A DNA stretch of 64,000 nucleotides from Photorhabdus thracensis (GCF_001010285.1 NZ_CP011104.1:3844001-3908000); one strand, 5' to 3'; positions 45,997 through 55,884 are shown, numbered from the stretch's first letter. Numbers and translations: made by a program. The notes: generated by a model from the sequence alone, not told the origin.

Positions 45997-46800
45997 ATGT
46001 TAGCTACCCGACAGTTAAGTTTCAGTTATCAGGATGAGCCGGTCTTACAGAATTTGACCATGGATTTTAGCCGACATGCCGTTACTGGCCTGTTAGGGGC
46101 AAATGGTTGCGGCAAATCCACGTTATTTATGAATCTGAGTGGCATTCTGCGTCCCCAACAGGGTGAGGTTTTATGGCAAGACCAGCCTATCGGTTATGGT
46201 AAAGCCCATTTGCGGGCCTTGCGCCAGCGGGTGACGACGGTATTTCAGGATCCGGAACAGCAAATTTTCTATACCGATATCGACAGTGATATCGCTTTCA
46301 GTTTACGTAATCTTGGCATTGATGAGGCGCTGATTGCGCAGCGTGTTGAACGGGCGCTGGCGCTGGTGGATGCTCATGAATTCCGTCATAAGCCAATCCA
46401 ACATCTGAGTCATGGCCAGAAAAAGCGTGTTGCGATAGCGGGGGCATTGGTGATGGAGGCGGAATATCTGCTGTTGGATGAACCGACTGCCGGGTTGGAC
46501 CCTTCTGGCCGACAACATATGATCGCTATCATTGAACGTATTGTGGCAGAAGGAAAACGGGTGATTATTTCCAGCCATGATATCGATTTAATCTACAACG
46601 TCTGTGATTATCTGTACGTACTATCCCACGGTAAATTGGTCTGTGCAGGTGAAACTGCTGAGGTTTTTCTGCAACATGAGCAGTTGCAGGCCGCCGGACT
46701 GGTGCAGCCTTGGTTGGTTAAGATCCACAGCGAACTGGGGTTGCCATTGTGTAAAACTGAGGAGCAACTTTTTGCTCTGCTACGTCAGCGTAATAATTAA
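45997..46800 (+). CDS. cbiO: Cobalt ECF transporter ATPase CbiO
   Basis: The 267-residue ABC ATPase has Walker A GANGCGKST at residues 34-42, the signature LSHGQKKRVAIAGALVMEAE, Walker B YLLLDEPTAGLD and a switch histidine in ISSHDID. It powers cobalt import with CbiMNQ. It is followed 11 bp later by cbiP. Confidence 0.96.
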   Translation: MLATRQLSFSYQDEPVLQNLTMDFSRHAVTGLLGANGCGKSTLFMNLSGILRPQQGEVLWQDQPIGYGKAHLRALRQRVTTVFQDPEQQIFYTDIDSDIAFSLRNLGIDEALIAQRVERALALVDAHEFRHKPIQHLSHGQKKRVAIAGALVMEAEYLLLDEPTAGLDPSGRQHMIAIIERIVAEGKRVIISSHDIDLIYNVCDYLYVLSHGKLVCAGETAEVFLQHEQLQAAGLVQPWLVKIHSELGLPLCKTEEQLFALLRQRNN

Positions 46801-46811
46801 GGAAATGACAT

Positions 46812-48350
46812 ATGAGTCTGTCTTTAATGTTGCAAGGTACGGCGTCCGATGTTGGGAAAAGCATATTGGTGGCGGGATTATGCCGTATCTTTGTTCAGGA
46901 TGGTTATCGCTGCGCGCCGTTTAAGTCACAGAATATGGCGCTGAATTCGGGTATCACTGCTAATGGTGAAGAGATGGGGCGGGCGCAGATTTTTCAGGCA
47001 GAAGCGGCGGGTATAGAACCTGATGTACGAATGAACCCGATATTGCTAAAACCCACCAGCGATTGTAAGGCGCAGGTTGTATTGATGGGAAAAGTGGCCT
47101 GTAGCATGAATGCGGTGGAATATCACCAGTACAAGCCCCGTTTGCAGCAGCAAATCTGTGAAGTTTTTCATAGTCTGGCCCGTGAATATGACGTGATGGT
47201 GCTGGAAGGCGCTGGTAGCCCGGCGGAGATCAATCTGCGTGATCGGGATATTGTCAACATGGGAATGGCGGAGATGGTTGATGCGCCTGTGCTGCTGGTG
47301 GCGGATATCGATCGTGGCGGCGTATTTGCGGCCATTTACGGTACGCTGGCACTGTTACTGCCGGAGGAGAAAGCGCGGATCAAAGGGGTGATCATCAATA
47401 AATTCCGCGGTGATATCAGCCTGCTCCAGCCGGGTATTGAACAGATTGAAGCCTTAACCGGGGTGCCTGTGCTGGGAGTGATGCCTTGGCTGAATATTGA
47501 CCTGGAAGATGAAGACGGTGTAGCGCTGCAAACCGGTAAATACGATGGTGCAGCTGAAAAGGCGCTGGATATTGCCGTGGTTCGTTTGCCTTACATTGCC
47601 AATTTTACTGACTTTAACGCACTGGCAATGCAACCGGATGTTCGCTTGCGCTATGTGACTCAACCATCAGAGTTGCAGTCGTCGGATCTGATTATCCTAC
47701 CTGGTAGCAAAAACACGCTGGGCGATCTGCGATGGCTGCGACAGAACGGATTTGCGGATGCTCTGTTGACGGCACATCAGTCTGGTATTCCGGTTATCGG
47801 TATCTGTGGCGGTTATCAAATGCTGGGGAAGCGAATTATCGATGGAGTGGAATCGGGTATTGACCAGATGGATGGTCTTGGATTGCTGGATGTGGAAACC
47901 CGATTTGCCCATGAAAAAGTGACAACCAGGGTAAACGGTAGCTGCCTGGCGGCGTTGCCGGGATTGTTATCAGACTGCATTGAGCAACCGGTCCGTGGTT
48001 ATGAGATTCATATGGGAAGTTCGTTATTAGGGGCGGATGCAACACCGTTTGCCTGTATTACCGATCGTAACGGTCAATCCGGCAGTTGGTTTGATGGTGC
48101 GGTCAATCGGGAGGGCAGTGTGATGGGCAGTTATATTCATGGCCTGTTCGATAGTACCCATTTTACCCGTGCTCTGCTTAATGCTTTGCGTCTGCGCAAA
48201 GGATTGATGGCTTATCAGGGAGATACATTGGATTATGCCCACTACAAACAGATACAGTTTGACCTTTTGGCGGAAGCCATGCGCGAACATCTGGATATAG
48301 AACGGATTTATCAGTGTATGAAAAGCCATCAACAAGGTTCGGTGCCGTGA
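46812..48350 (+). CDS. cbiP: Adenosylcobyric acid synthase
   Basis: The 512-residue enzyme amidates four side chains (b, d, e, g) of adenosylcobyrinate diamide. It has a P-loop-like [17 protein letters not shown] at residues 7-23 and an amidotransferase domain with nucleophile C332 ([12 protein letters not shown]). Its TGA overlaps the cobU start (GTGA). It needs the adenosylated substrate from the adenosyltransferase at 63.8 kb. Confidence 0.96.
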   Translation: MSLSLMLQGTASDVGKSILVAGLCRIFVQDGYRCAPFKSQNMALNSGITANGEEMGRAQIFQAEAAGIEPDVRMNPILLKPTSDCKAQVVLMGKVACSMNAVEYHQYKPRLQQQICEVFHSLAREYDVMVLEGAGSPAEINLRDRDIVNMGMAEMVDAPVLLVADIDRGGVFAAIYGTLALLLPEEKARIKGVIINKFRGDISLLQPGIEQIEALTGVPVLGVMPWLNIDLEDEDGVALQTGKYDGAAEKALDIAVVRLPYIANFTDFNALAMQPDVRLRYVTQPSELQSSDLIILPGSKNTLGDLRWLRQNGFADALLTAHQSGIPVIGICGGYQMLGKRIIDGVESGIDQMDGLGLLDVETRFAHEKVTTRVNGSCLAALPGLLSDCIEQPVRGYEIHMGSSLLGADATPFACITDRNGQSGSWFDGAVNREGSVMGSYIHGLFDSTHFTRALLNALRLRKGLMAYQGDTLDYAHYKQIQFDLLAEAMREHLDIERIYQCMKSHQQGSVP

Positions 48351-48892
48351 TTTTGATTACCGGCGGCGCTCGCAGTGGTAAAAGTGTGTTGGCGGAGAGA
48401 TTAGCGGCACAAGCCAGTGAGCAGGTGTTGTATATTGCGACTGCCGTGGTAACAGACGGCGAAATGGCTGAACGTATACGACTGCACCGTGAAAACCGGC
48501 CAGCCCATTGGCGTACATGGGAGGGCTATCGTGATCTTGGTACGGTAATTACCACGCAAACCCAGCCGGGAGAAGCGGTCATTCTTGAATGTATTACGAC
48601 ATTGATTACCAATCTATTATTTGATCAGGCCGGAGAGACTTCACCTGAACAGATGGATTTTGCTGTATTGGAGGTGGAGATTCAGCAGCAAATTAGCGAT
48701 CTGTTAGCGGCTTGTACCGGCGTGACTTCACCGATATATCTGGTTACTAACGAACTGGGAATGGGCATCGTGCCGGAAAACAGACTGGCACGCCATTTCC
48801 GTGACATCGCAGGAAGGGTTAACCAGCGGCTGGCGGCGGCTGCCAGTGAGGTATTTCTGATGGTCTCGGGGATTGAGGTAAAAATTAAATGA
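48347..48892 (+). CDS. cobU: Adenosylcobinamide kinase / guanylyltransferase
   Basis: With the GTG at 48347 the protein has 181 residues, the same as the enterobacterial enzymes, and begins [20 protein letters not shown] with the P-loop at residues 6-13. [14 protein letters not shown] holds the guanylylated histidine region. It phosphorylates adenosylcobinamide and adds GMP before CobS acts. A start 33 bases upstream is possible but would extend into cbiP. Confidence 0.94.
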   Translation: MILITGGARSGKSVLAERLAAQASEQVLYIATAVVTDGEMAERIRLHRENRPAHWRTWEGYRDLGTVITTQTQPGEAVILECITTLITNLLFDQAGETSPEQMDFAVLEVEIQQQISDLLAACTGVTSPIYLVTNELGMGIVPENRLARHFRDIAGRVNQRLAAAASEVFLMVSGIEVKIK

Positions 48893-49635
48893 ATCTGCGT
48901 CTATTTCTTGCCACCTTGCAATTTATGACTCGCATCCCCATTCCGTCGCGCTGGACACAGGGAGTGGAAATGGATCAATACGTGCGTGGTATTGCTAGTT
49001 TCCCCTTTGTCGGATTGATCGTCGGTACACTTGCTGCGGTTATTTTTACCCTGCTTGCGCCTTGGTGTGGTGTGCCACTGGCGGCATTAAGTTACGTATT
49101 AGTGCTGGCATTGCTAACGGGTGCGCTTCATCTTGATGGTTTGGCGGATACCTGTGATGGAGTGTTTTCTGCCCGTAGCCGGGAAAGAATGCTGGAGATT
49201 ATGCGTGACAGCCGTTTGGGAACTCACGGCGGGCTGGCGTTGATCTTCCTGATTCTGGCAAAAGTGCTGGTCGTGAGTGAATTGGCACTGCGTGACGTCC
49301 CGATGTTGGTGACCTTAATCGCTGCGTCAGTAGCGGGCAGGAGTGCGATTGTGTTGTTAATGTATCGCCAGCGTTGTGCCCGTGAAGGAAGTGGGTTGGG
49401 GTATCTCTATATTGGCCGGGTTAATGGTCATCAGGCAGCGTTAACATTGTTGAGTGGGATGATGTTGATTACTCTGCTGACTGGAGTGCCTGGTGTGTTG
49501 GCATTGGTGATCACACTGTTGGTTATTGGATTACTGGCGATTTATTTGCACCGTCGTTTAGGTGGACAAACAGGCGATACCTTGGGTGCGTCTGTGGAAA
49601 TCGGGGAACTGGTGTTTTTACTGGCGCTACTGTGA
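48889..49635 (+). CDS. cobS: Adenosylcobinamide-GDP ribazoletransferase
   Basis: The 248-residue integral membrane enzyme joins adenosylcobinamide-GDP and alpha-ribazole. [20 protein letters not shown] near residues 83-102 is the conserved acidic motif. Several membrane segments follow. It overlaps the cobU stop by 4 bases. Confidence 0.95.
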   Translation: MNLRLFLATLQFMTRIPIPSRWTQGVEMDQYVRGIASFPFVGLIVGTLAAVIFTLLAPWCGVPLAALSYVLVLALLTGALHLDGLADTCDGVFSARSRERMLEIMRDSRLGTHGGLALIFLILAKVLVVSELALRDVPMLVTLIAASVAGRSAIVLLMYRQRCAREGSGLGYLYIGRVNGHQAALTLLSGMMLITLLTGVPGVLALVITLLVIGLLAIYLHRRLGGQTGDTLGASVEIGELVFLLALL

Positions 49636-49641
49636 GTCACG

Positions 49642-50262
49642 ATGATGCGACTATTTTTGGTTCGGCATGGTCAGACGGAAGCGAATTTGAGTGGTGTTTT
49701 CTGTGGTATGACCGATGTGAAACTGACCGAAACGGGAATAAACCAGGCTCGGCAGGTTGCCCGCTCTCTATCGGCAGTGACATTTTCGCAAGCGACAAGC
49801 AGCATGTTATGGCGGGCGCGTCATACTGCGGAAATTATTTTGGCAGATCGTCGGTTATCAGCTGGCATTGATGCGCAACTCAATGAAATGCATTTCGGCG
49901 CATGGGAAATGCGTCACCATCACGATTTGCAACATGAAGACGCTAAAGCTTGGGCTGCCTGGTTAGCCGACTGGCAACAAGCCTCTCCTACCGGTGGTGA
50001 AACCTTTTCTGCATTTGCTGAACGTATAGAAAACGTGGCGCAGCAACTGCTGAAACAGGACAGTCAGGATAATTTATTGCTGGTGGCTCATCAGGGTGTA
50101 CTTGGTCTGTTATTGGCGCGTTTGCTGGCTATGCCGCCTGCTGCCATGTGGCATTTTCATTTTGAACAGGGTGCATACAGCGTAGTAGAAATCCATCATG
50201 GATTTACTACGCTGCGTACATTTAATAGCCGGGCGTACTGGCAACCTGAGACGCGGGAATAA
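49642..50262 (+). CDS. cobC: Alpha-ribazole phosphatase
   Basis: The 206-residue histidine-phosphatase family protein begins [20 protein letters not shown] with the RHG motif at residues 8-10, and has a second histidine in [13 protein letters not shown]. It removes phosphate from alpha-ribazole phosphate or adenosylcobalamin 5'-phosphate. Here it sits between cobS and cobT, whereas Salmonella has cobT before cobC. Confidence 0.92.
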   Translation: MMRLFLVRHGQTEANLSGVFCGMTDVKLTETGINQARQVARSLSAVTFSQATSSMLWRARHTAEIILADRRLSAGIDAQLNEMHFGAWEMRHHHDLQHEDAKAWAAWLADWQQASPTGGETFSAFAERIENVAQQLLKQDSQDNLLLVAHQGVLGLLLARLLAMPPAAMWHFHFEQGAYSVVEIHHGFTTLRTFNSRAYWQPETRE

Positions 50263-50266
50263 CGCT

Positions 50267-51331
50267 ATGCAAACATCTTCATCAATCTCATTTTCATCGA
50301 TCGTTAGTGCGATTGTGCCGTTGGATAGCGTGGCTATGGCGCGTACTGCTACCCGATTGGATGGATTGCTTAAACCAACGGGCAGTCTTGGGCGTTTGGA
50401 ACATCTGGCGATTCAACTTGCCGGAATGCGGGGATTACCGGGTCATCATATTGATCGTAAACAAATCATTGTGATGGTGGCTGATCATGGGGTTTATGAT
50501 GAAGGCGTGACGATATCCCCTAAATCAGCAACGGCTATTCACGCCCAGAATATGGTGAAAGGGATCACGGGTGTTTGTGTGCTGGCGGAGAATGCGGGTG
50601 CAGAAGTTAAAGTTGTGGACGTAGGGATTGACAGTGATCCGCTGCCGGGATTGGTGGACATGAGGGCAGGGCGTGGCAGTGGCAATATTGCTCATGAACC
50701 AGCCATGAGCCGTCAGCAAGCAGAAGATCTGTTGTTGGCAAGCGCATGCCTGACGTTGGAACAAGCCGCAGATGGCGTGAAATTGTTTGGTGTGGGTGAA
50801 TTGGGCATGGCGAATACCACACCGGCGGCGGCAGTGGTCAGCGTTTTTACGGACAGCGATCCACAACAGATTGTAGGCATTGGGGCTAACTTTCCCAGTG
50901 ATCGTTTGCATCATAAAGTGGCGATTGTGCGGCAGGCGATTGAAATCAATCGGCCTGATGCCAGTGACGGCATTGATGTGTTGGCGAAGGTCGGTGGTTA
51001 TGATTTGGTGGGGATGGCGGGAGTGATGCTTGGCGCGGCTTCTGTCGGACTGCCGGTCATTCTGGATGGTTTTCCCTCGTACGCTGCGGCGTTGGCAGCT
51101 TGCCGTATCGCTCCCGGTGTACGCCATTACCTTATCCCGTCACATTTATCGGCTGAGAAGGGCTCAATTATTGCGTTGCAACATCTGCAACTGGAACCTT
51201 ATCTGCATCTGGACATGCGTCTGGGAGAGGGCAGCGGCGCGGCGCTGGCTATGCATCTGGTGGATGCGGCTTGCGCTACGTATAACAATATGGGGCTATT
51301 GGCCGATAGCAATATTGTGCTGCCGTCGTAA
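50267..51331 (+). CDS. cobT: Nicotinate-nucleotide-dimethylbenzimidazole phosphoribosyltransferase
   Basis: With the ATG at 50267 the protein has 354 residues. It has [20 protein letters not shown] near the start, [20 protein letters not shown], and [20 protein letters not shown] near the C-terminus with the catalytic glutamate. It activates the lower-ligand base as alpha-ribazole phosphate. Last gene of the long cbi-cob run. Its 3' end is overlapped on the other strand by an antitoxin fragment. Confidence 0.95.
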   Translation: MQTSSSISFSSIVSAIVPLDSVAMARTATRLDGLLKPTGSLGRLEHLAIQLAGMRGLPGHHIDRKQIIVMVADHGVYDEGVTISPKSATAIHAQNMVKGITGVCVLAENAGAEVKVVDVGIDSDPLPGLVDMRAGRGSGNIAHEPAMSRQQAEDLLLASACLTLEQAADGVKLFGVGELGMANTTPAAAVVSVFTDSDPQQIVGIGANFPSDRLHHKVAIVRQAIEINRPDASDGIDVLAKVGGYDLVGMAGVMLGAASVGLPVILDGFPSYAAALAACRIAPGVRHYLIPSHLSAEKGSIIALQHLQLEPYLHLDMRLGEGSGAALAMHLVDAACATYNNMGLLADSNIVLPS

Positions 51332-51466
51332 AAGAATGAGAGAAAAAGCGTTGCCACCTTCTTCATCAAGTTCTTTAAAAGCAGTGTGAAGGTATATCTC
51401 AGCAAACTCAGGGTCCTTACGGATCATTTCAATTACTGCTTCATTGTGATTACGTGATGTCCTCAT
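51296..51466 (-). pseudogene. HigA-type antitoxin N-terminal fragment
   Basis: The frame reads MRTSRNHNEAVIEMIRKDPE then FAEIYLHTAFKELDEEGGNA and loses similarity at [16 protein letters not shown], where it runs antisense through the cobT end. The first 40 residues resemble the start of HigA/addiction-module antidotes; the helix-turn-helix is missing. It marks the left edge of the accessory island. Confidence 0.6.
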
Positions 51467-51560
51467 GGTTTCCAATGCTAAATATAAATTAAGGTTTTTG
51501 ACGGAAGGGATTAGAAAACACCCTGCATTATGCCAGCATTTTACTGAGTGCTGATCTCTG

Positions 51561-51595
51561 GTCTCTTATTGGCGTGGGTCATACCAATAAGAGAC
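51561..51595. terminator. 12-bp perfect hairpin between cobT and hicB
   Basis: GTCTCTTATTGG and CCAATAAGAGAC pair perfectly around an 11-base loop, midway between the cobT stop and the convergent hicB stop. There is no T run, so it may be a weak bidirectional terminator or a remnant of a small mobile repeat. Confidence 0.5.
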
Positions 51596-51630
51596 TGAAT
51601 AAAGCTTTATGTTGTTGCCTCCGTTACCTA

Positions 51631-52047
51631 TCAGTGTGAAGTCACGGATACCTCAAGATTTTTACCCATTGCCCCGATAGCACGCTGAACAGTGTCGATT
51701 TTTGTTGAATGCCGTAAATTAAAAATACGTTGTACTTCCTGTTTTTTAACCGTAATACGCTTGGCCAGCTCCACCTGAGTTAAGCCGGAATCAACAAACG
51801 TATTCAACATCATAATTTTTGCCGCAACACTTATCGGTACATCGACAAAATCACCTGTTATTGAACCAGGTAAAGGCACTTTCTCATTATCTTCAAAATA
51901 AAATTCAAAAGCGGTAATAAGTGCATCAAGCGCCATTTCTAGCGCTTCTTCGCGTGTATCACCTTGTGTAAGGGCTTCTGGTATATCGGGAAACGATACA
52001 ACAAAGCCGCCCTCATCGGCTGACTTTAGGTTTACTGGATATCGCAT
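51631..52047 (-). CDS. hicB: HicB antitoxin
   Basis: The 138-residue protein begins with the HicB fold (RYPVNLKSADEGGFVVSFPD, IPEALTQGDTREEALEMALD) and ends with a helix-turn-helix (SGLTQVELAKRITVKKQEVQ), the E. coli-like HicB layout. It appears intact, but the toxin gene upstream is broken, so it is probably an orphan antitoxin that could still repress its own promoter or neutralise a related HicA. Confidence 0.85.
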   Translation of the reverse strand: MRYPVNLKSADEGGFVVSFPDIPEALTQGDTREEALEMALDALITAFEFYFEDNEKVPLPGSITGDFVDVPISVAAKIMMLNTFVDSGLTQVELAKRITVKKQEVQRIFNLRHSTKIDTVQRAIGAMGKNLEVSVTSH

Positions 52048-52098
52048 ATTTTTTTATGGTGAAAGTCCGCAAGTACCAGCCACGAAGGGCTGGATTTG

Positions 52099-52188
52099 TT
52101 AAAGACCTAACTGCTTGATAATGGCTCTTCTTAGTGCTTCTTTTATCTCATTGCCGGGGTGCCTCGGCATTACGCGTTGTTTCACCAT
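52099..52188 (-). pseudogene. hicA toxin C-terminal remnant
   Basis: The frame MVKQRVMPRHPGNEIKEALR and RAIIKQLGL matches the C-terminal half of the E. coli-type HicA toxin (VMPRHP…EIKE…KAILKQLGL). In frame upstream there are only about ten more codons (LPQLYVQQKGG) before a TGA. The N-terminal half with the catalytic histidine region is gone, so no functional toxin is expected. It lies 51 bp before hicB. Confidence 0.7.
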
Positions 52189-52219
52189 CCCTCCTTTTTG
52201 TTGAACATAGAGTTGTGGT

Positions 52220-52579
52220 AATCATTTTTGATTACCTTGGTCAACATTTATATTTGTTATTTTCATGCTTGAAACAGAAAAGGATAATTTATCTGTTTTA
52301 GGGGCTTTCTGCTCTGCTATAACTACCCTTGGACAAAAACTTTAAGTATTTTAGGTAAATATATCTTGTACAATTTGATTATTAATATCTTTCATCTATT
52401 CTGAGGTTGCTTGGATGAGTAAAAGAATTAAATTCGATTACTAACACAAAAGTATTAATTGAATCTGTTTTGTCATGAAATATATCACATTTTTTGGGAT
52501 AAAATTTATAACTAATTATAATTCTTATTAATTTAATATATATTCATGTTTTTGAAAATTAACTAACTGATGGTTCTTT
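52220..52579 (+). promoter_or_regulatory. AT-rich leader upstream of hcp
   Basis: About 360 bp with no gene. Very AT-rich, with several TATAAT-like boxes, so no single promoter can be chosen. H-NS-type silencing of the type VI genes would be expected from the composition, but that is inference. Confidence 0.4.
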
Positions 52580-53059
52580 ATGGCGAATATAATCTATTTG
52601 GAAATTAAGGGTGATAAGCAAGGATTAATATCACAAGGATGTTCAACAGTTGATTCTATTGGCAACACATGTCAGCTTGGTCATGAAGACCATATATTCG
52701 TTTATGAATTGACATCGAATATAACCCGAGGTCAACATGTCAACCATCAGCCGGTTGAGATAAGAAAGCCAATCGATAAATCTTCTCCTCTTTTGGGTTT
52801 AGCTATAACCAATAAAGAATCACTTCAATGTATTTTTTATTTTTACAGAACATCAACAAAAGGTGGTTTAGAACTCTATTATAAGATAAAACTCACCGGC
52901 GCATATCTATGTGGATTGAATGGGTTTTATCCAAATTCATCTACGCATAATGAGTGTCAGCCACAGGAAAGTTTATCTTTGATGTACCAGTCAATCACGT
53001 GGGAACATGTTATGTCTGGCACAAGTGCATATAGCATATGGGAAGACAACGTTTATTGA
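52580..53059 (+). CDS. hcp: Hcp-family type VI secretion tube protein
   Basis: The 159-residue protein begins MANIIYLEIKGDKQGLISQG, with SIGNTCQLGHEDHIFVYELT, REIKPIDKSSP-like IRKPIDKSSPLLGLAITNKE and YYKIKLTGAYLCGLNGFYPN, the pattern of Hcp1-family proteins. Hcp forms hexameric rings of the type VI tube and carries small effectors. No other type VI structural gene is in the window, so this is an auxiliary hcp-effector cluster that would rely on a machine encoded elsewhere. The effector gene follows 7 bp later. Confidence 0.9.
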   Translation: MANIIYLEIKGDKQGLISQGCSTVDSIGNTCQLGHEDHIFVYELTSNITRGQHVNHQPVEIRKPIDKSSPLLGLAITNKESLQCIFYFYRTSTKGGLELYYKIKLTGAYLCGLNGFYPNSSTHNECQPQESLSLMYQSITWEHVMSGTSAYSIWEDNVY

Positions 53060-53066
53060 GGCTTTT

Positions 53067-53897
53067 ATGAAAGGGATATCTCATCTTTCTTATGACTTAA
53101 ATAATTACGCTTCGTCATTGAAGCGTAAAGCACATTTGGCTGCCAGTTTTTTTATAGAAGATAGCCAATTGAGAATGTCATATTTAAAAGAAATTGATGA
53201 CTTTGTTAATATAAAAACACGTGAGTTTAAAAATACATTTGATATAAGTGAAAAAAAGAGATTAGTTTATGAAGTAAAAGATGAATATGAAAATACTGAA
53301 AAAGAATATCAAGTTTTAAGGCGTAAGGATTATACCAAATATATTATAACCGATATATTTGAGGATCAGGGAGTGGTTAAATATGCAAAAATAGGGGGTG
53401 GCGTTGTTGCTGGTATTGTTCAGTCAGCTGCTGGTGTTGCTGTAATTAAGTCAGGGAGACTTGTAAAATCTAAAACGGTTCAGTCAATTGGGGCTGTTTT
53501 GTTCGCCCATGGCGTTAATAATACTTATGAGTCTGTTAGCCCTATTTTCTATGAAAGTCAAGATATAGGTTGGGTTAGGGAAGGATATCGGCATATCTCT
53601 CATGTTTTAGGTTATGATTATGATGTAGCTGATGTTGCTTATAGTTCAGTTGATTTAGTAGCAAGTGCATATGGAACGTATGGGATGCTTAGGCTTAAGC
53701 CTATTAAATCTCAGAATAATATATCAGGGGGCTATACTGTTAAGCCGGGTACGGGAAAATTATTTAGGTATATTAACGAAGATTTTATCAGAACTTGGAA
53801 ATTAACATCAAAGCCTATGCTAACTATTCAAGTATCAAGTAGTGGATATAAATTTAAACTTTTGATAGACGACATATATAAACTTCATGATGATTGA
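53067..53897 (+). CDS. Putative type VI effector, DUF4225-like
   Basis: The 276-residue protein starts at an ATG with GAGG upstream. The N-terminal 110 residues are helical and charged (a possible Hcp-loading part). A glycine-rich hydrophobic hairpin follows (GGGVVAGIVQSAAGVAVIKS, then SIGAVLFAHGVNNTYESVSP), the core of DUF4225 proteins often found beside Hcp genes. The C-terminal part is aromatic and polar (LFRYINEDFIRTWKLTSKPM). Two hydrophobic stretches suggest membrane insertion, so a membrane-damaging toxin is plausible; no enzymatic motif is seen. The 3' end overlaps the first reverse immunity-like gene by 13 bases. Confidence 0.7.
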   Translation: MKGISHLSYDLNNYASSLKRKAHLAASFFIEDSQLRMSYLKEIDDFVNIKTREFKNTFDISEKKRLVYEVKDEYENTEKEYQVLRRKDYTKYIITDIFEDQGVVKYAKIGGGVVAGIVQSAAGVAVIKSGRLVKSKTVQSIGAVLFAHGVNNTYESVSPIFYESQDIGWVREGYRHISHVLGYDYDVADVAYSSVDLVASAYGTYGMLRLKPIKSQNNISGGYTVKPGTGKLFRYINEDFIRTWKLTSKPMLTIQVSSSGYKFKLLIDDIYKLHDD

Positions 53898-54283
53898 AGT
53901 TTAGTTTTTATTTTAAAACGGAAGTAAAGTATTGATAATTTTAATTCTGTTATGAAATTAATAGAATGACCGAATAAAAATAAAAAAGATGTTGTTGTTA
54001 ATAAGTAAACAAAAAACATTAATGGAATTCCATATGCTTTTCCACTGAAAAACATTCCTAACATTATGAATGAACAAATAAGTGTTGAATATATTATTGG
54101 CATGGCTACTTCTTCGCCTCTAAACAATAGATAATGACAAAAACAATCTGTTTTACTTTTATATTTATCATAAATGTAGGGGTTGTCTTTATGAAGAATT
54201 AGAAAATTTCTCTTTATCTTAAGCAATTCTTTTAAGGTGAATCCACTATTTAATATTAACTTTCTTAAGTCAGTTAAGTTCAT
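53885..54283 (-). CDS. Putative immunity protein 1 (membrane)
   Basis: The 132-residue protein begins MNLTDLRKLILNSGFTLKEL, then a helix, then three to four hydrophobic segments (IIYSTLICSFIMLGMFFSGK, LMFFVYLLTTTSFLFLFG), and ends YFRFKIKTKLQSS. It is strongly similar to the next gene and clearly related to the third. It lies convergent with the effector. Immunity function is inferred from tandem duplication, membrane location and position; the family is unknown to me. Confidence 0.65.
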   Translation of the reverse strand: MNLTDLRKLILNSGFTLKELLKIKRNFLILHKDNPYIYDKYKSKTDCFCHYLLFRGEEVAMPIIYSTLICSFIMLGMFFSGKAYGIPLMFFVYLLTTTSFLFLFGHSINFITELKLSILYFRFKIKTKLQSS

Positions 54284-54347
54284 TTATTTAGATCCGATTT
54301 TATTTAGTTTTATAATTGGTTATTTCTATCATGTTTTATTAATAAAC

Positions 54348-54746
54348 TCAAGGATTAAATTTTTTTATTTTAAAACGAATATAGAATATTGCTAATTTTA
54401 ATCCTGTGATTAAATTACAGCTAACGGAAAGAGTATAATAAATAAAAGCAGAAATGGAAAAGAATAAGTAAATAGAGGACATTAATGGGATCCCATATGC
54501 TTTCCCACTGAAAAACATTCCTGTCATCATAAATGAATAAACTGAGGTTAATAGTATTATTGGTAATGCTATCTCGTCAGCTATAAATAGTAGATAATGA
54601 CAAAAACAATCCGTTTTACTTTGGTATTTATCATAAACATCAGGGTCATCTTTATGCAGGACAAGAAAGCTTCTCTTTATCTTAAGTAATTCTTTTAAGG
54701 TGAATCCACTATTTAATATTAACTTTCTTAAGTCAGCTAAATTCAT
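54348..54746 (-). CDS. Putative immunity protein 2 (membrane)
   Basis: The 132-residue paralogue of the first protein has a nearly identical N-terminal half (MNLADLRKLILNSGFTLKEL, KSFLVLHKDD-like SFLVLHKDDPDVYDKY) and a more divergent membrane half (YLFFSISAFIYYTLSVSCNL). It ends FKIKKFNP. The intergenic spacer is about 60 bp. The diverged membrane part suggests that it protects against a different effector variant. Confidence 0.6.
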   Translation of the reverse strand: MNLADLRKLILNSGFTLKELLKIKRSFLVLHKDDPDVYDKYQSKTDCFCHYLLFIADEIALPIILLTSVYSFMMTGMFFSGKAYGIPLMSSIYLFFSISAFIYYTLSVSCNLITGLKLAIFYIRFKIKKFNP

Positions 54747-54803
54747 TTTTTTAAACTCGTTTTTATAACTATATAAATGGCTTGTCGTAACATATTTAAT
54801 TTT

Positions 54804-55223
54804 TTATAGCTGCTTTAAATGTTCTTTTATTCTGAAACGAATATAGAAAATGACTAATTTTATGCATGTGAAAAGATTATAACGATAGCGATGATAAAAA
54901 GATTTATAGCATATGCATATTATTGTTGAAATGATATAAAGAATCGATACTAATGATAAATAGGATATTGAATTCTCGTCATAGAGGAAAATCTCCATTA
55001 TTATGCAGCCTGCATACATGAGAGTAAAAAATAACACTGGATCGCCGGCATCTTCAGCAAGCACTATTATGACATTGTAAATATTATCGTTTTTTGTATA
55101 ATACTTTATTACATATCTTCTTTCATCATCATTAAGATTTTTAAAGGTCCTTTGCATCATAAGAAGCTCTTTAAATGTGAATCCGCTACTGAGGGTTAAT
55201 TTTCTTAATTTTTCCAAATCCAT
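54804..55223 (-). CDS. Putative immunity protein 3 (membrane)
   Basis: The 139-residue protein is the most diverged of the trio: MDLEKLRKLTLSSGFTFKEL, LAEDAGDPVLFFTLMYAGCI and an ending FYIRFRIKEHLKQL. The same order of helix, membrane segments and basic tail is kept. Divergence rises from copy 1 to copy 3, as expected of successive immunity acquisitions. Confidence 0.6.
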   Translation of the reverse strand: MDLEKLRKLTLSSGFTFKELLMMQRTFKNLNDDERRYVIKYYTKNDNIYNVIIVLAEDAGDPVLFFTLMYAGCIIMEIFLYDENSISYLSLVSILYIISTIICICYKSFYHRYRYNLFTCIKLVIFYIRFRIKEHLKQL

Positions 55224-55723
55224 TTATTTAACCTATAATATTTAGCTGATATAATGACTTATTATAACATAACTATTGTTTTGTTATACTTAATAAATGC
55301 TTTCTTTAGACCTGTTTTTCGCAGGTTTGTTGTGCTTGTAAATTTTCGAATTATGCTAACCGTTTTGCCGATAAACTAAAACCAATAAAAAATGAATGAA
55401 TTTTCAATAAAATCACATAAAATTTTTCTCCTCTATGGAATTAAAGTTTACGTAATGCCGTTATATGGGGTGATTTTATTCTTAATTATGTAAAAGGGAT
55501 TTATCCCTTAAGTGGAATGTTATTAGAATAGGATAACGCGGAAAAAACGGTATCTAATTTCGGTAGTTGCTTATTATAATGTTGAATAATGACTTATATA
55601 CGATGAATTCGTTAACGATATCTTTTACTGCACTGATAAATTTCAATATTTAACTGCTTTTGAAAAGTGTTAAGTTAAATTTTACAGGTTAAATCACCTG
55701 TTATATATGTATCTAACTAACAG

Positions 55724-55795
55724 GATGATTGAAGTCTATTTTTAATTTTAAAACGAATGTAGATGATTAACAGTTTTGACCCTGTAAATAATTCT
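55724..55795 (-). pseudogene. 3' remnant of a fourth immunity-like gene
   Basis: On the minus strand the bases encode TGSKLLIIYIRFKIKNRLQSS and then TGC, matching the C-terminus of the first immunity-like protein (YFRFKIKTKLQSS), and share its 3' bases GATGATTGAAG. Nothing else of the gene is left. The surrounding 55224-55723 stretch is AT-rich and without a gene. Confidence 0.7.
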
Positions 55796-55884
55796 GTTTA
55801 ATTTTTCCTTATCATATTTTCATTAATAAAACTATATGTGTTTTTACTTAATTATAAATAGAATTTTAAAAGTTTCTTGAGGTT

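Noticed and set aside
34300-51300. Many long open frames antisense or out of frame within the cbi-cob genes
   Set aside because: They lie wholly within strongly recognised genes, lack ribosome-binding sites and show no family resemblance. They arise from the GC-balanced codon usage.
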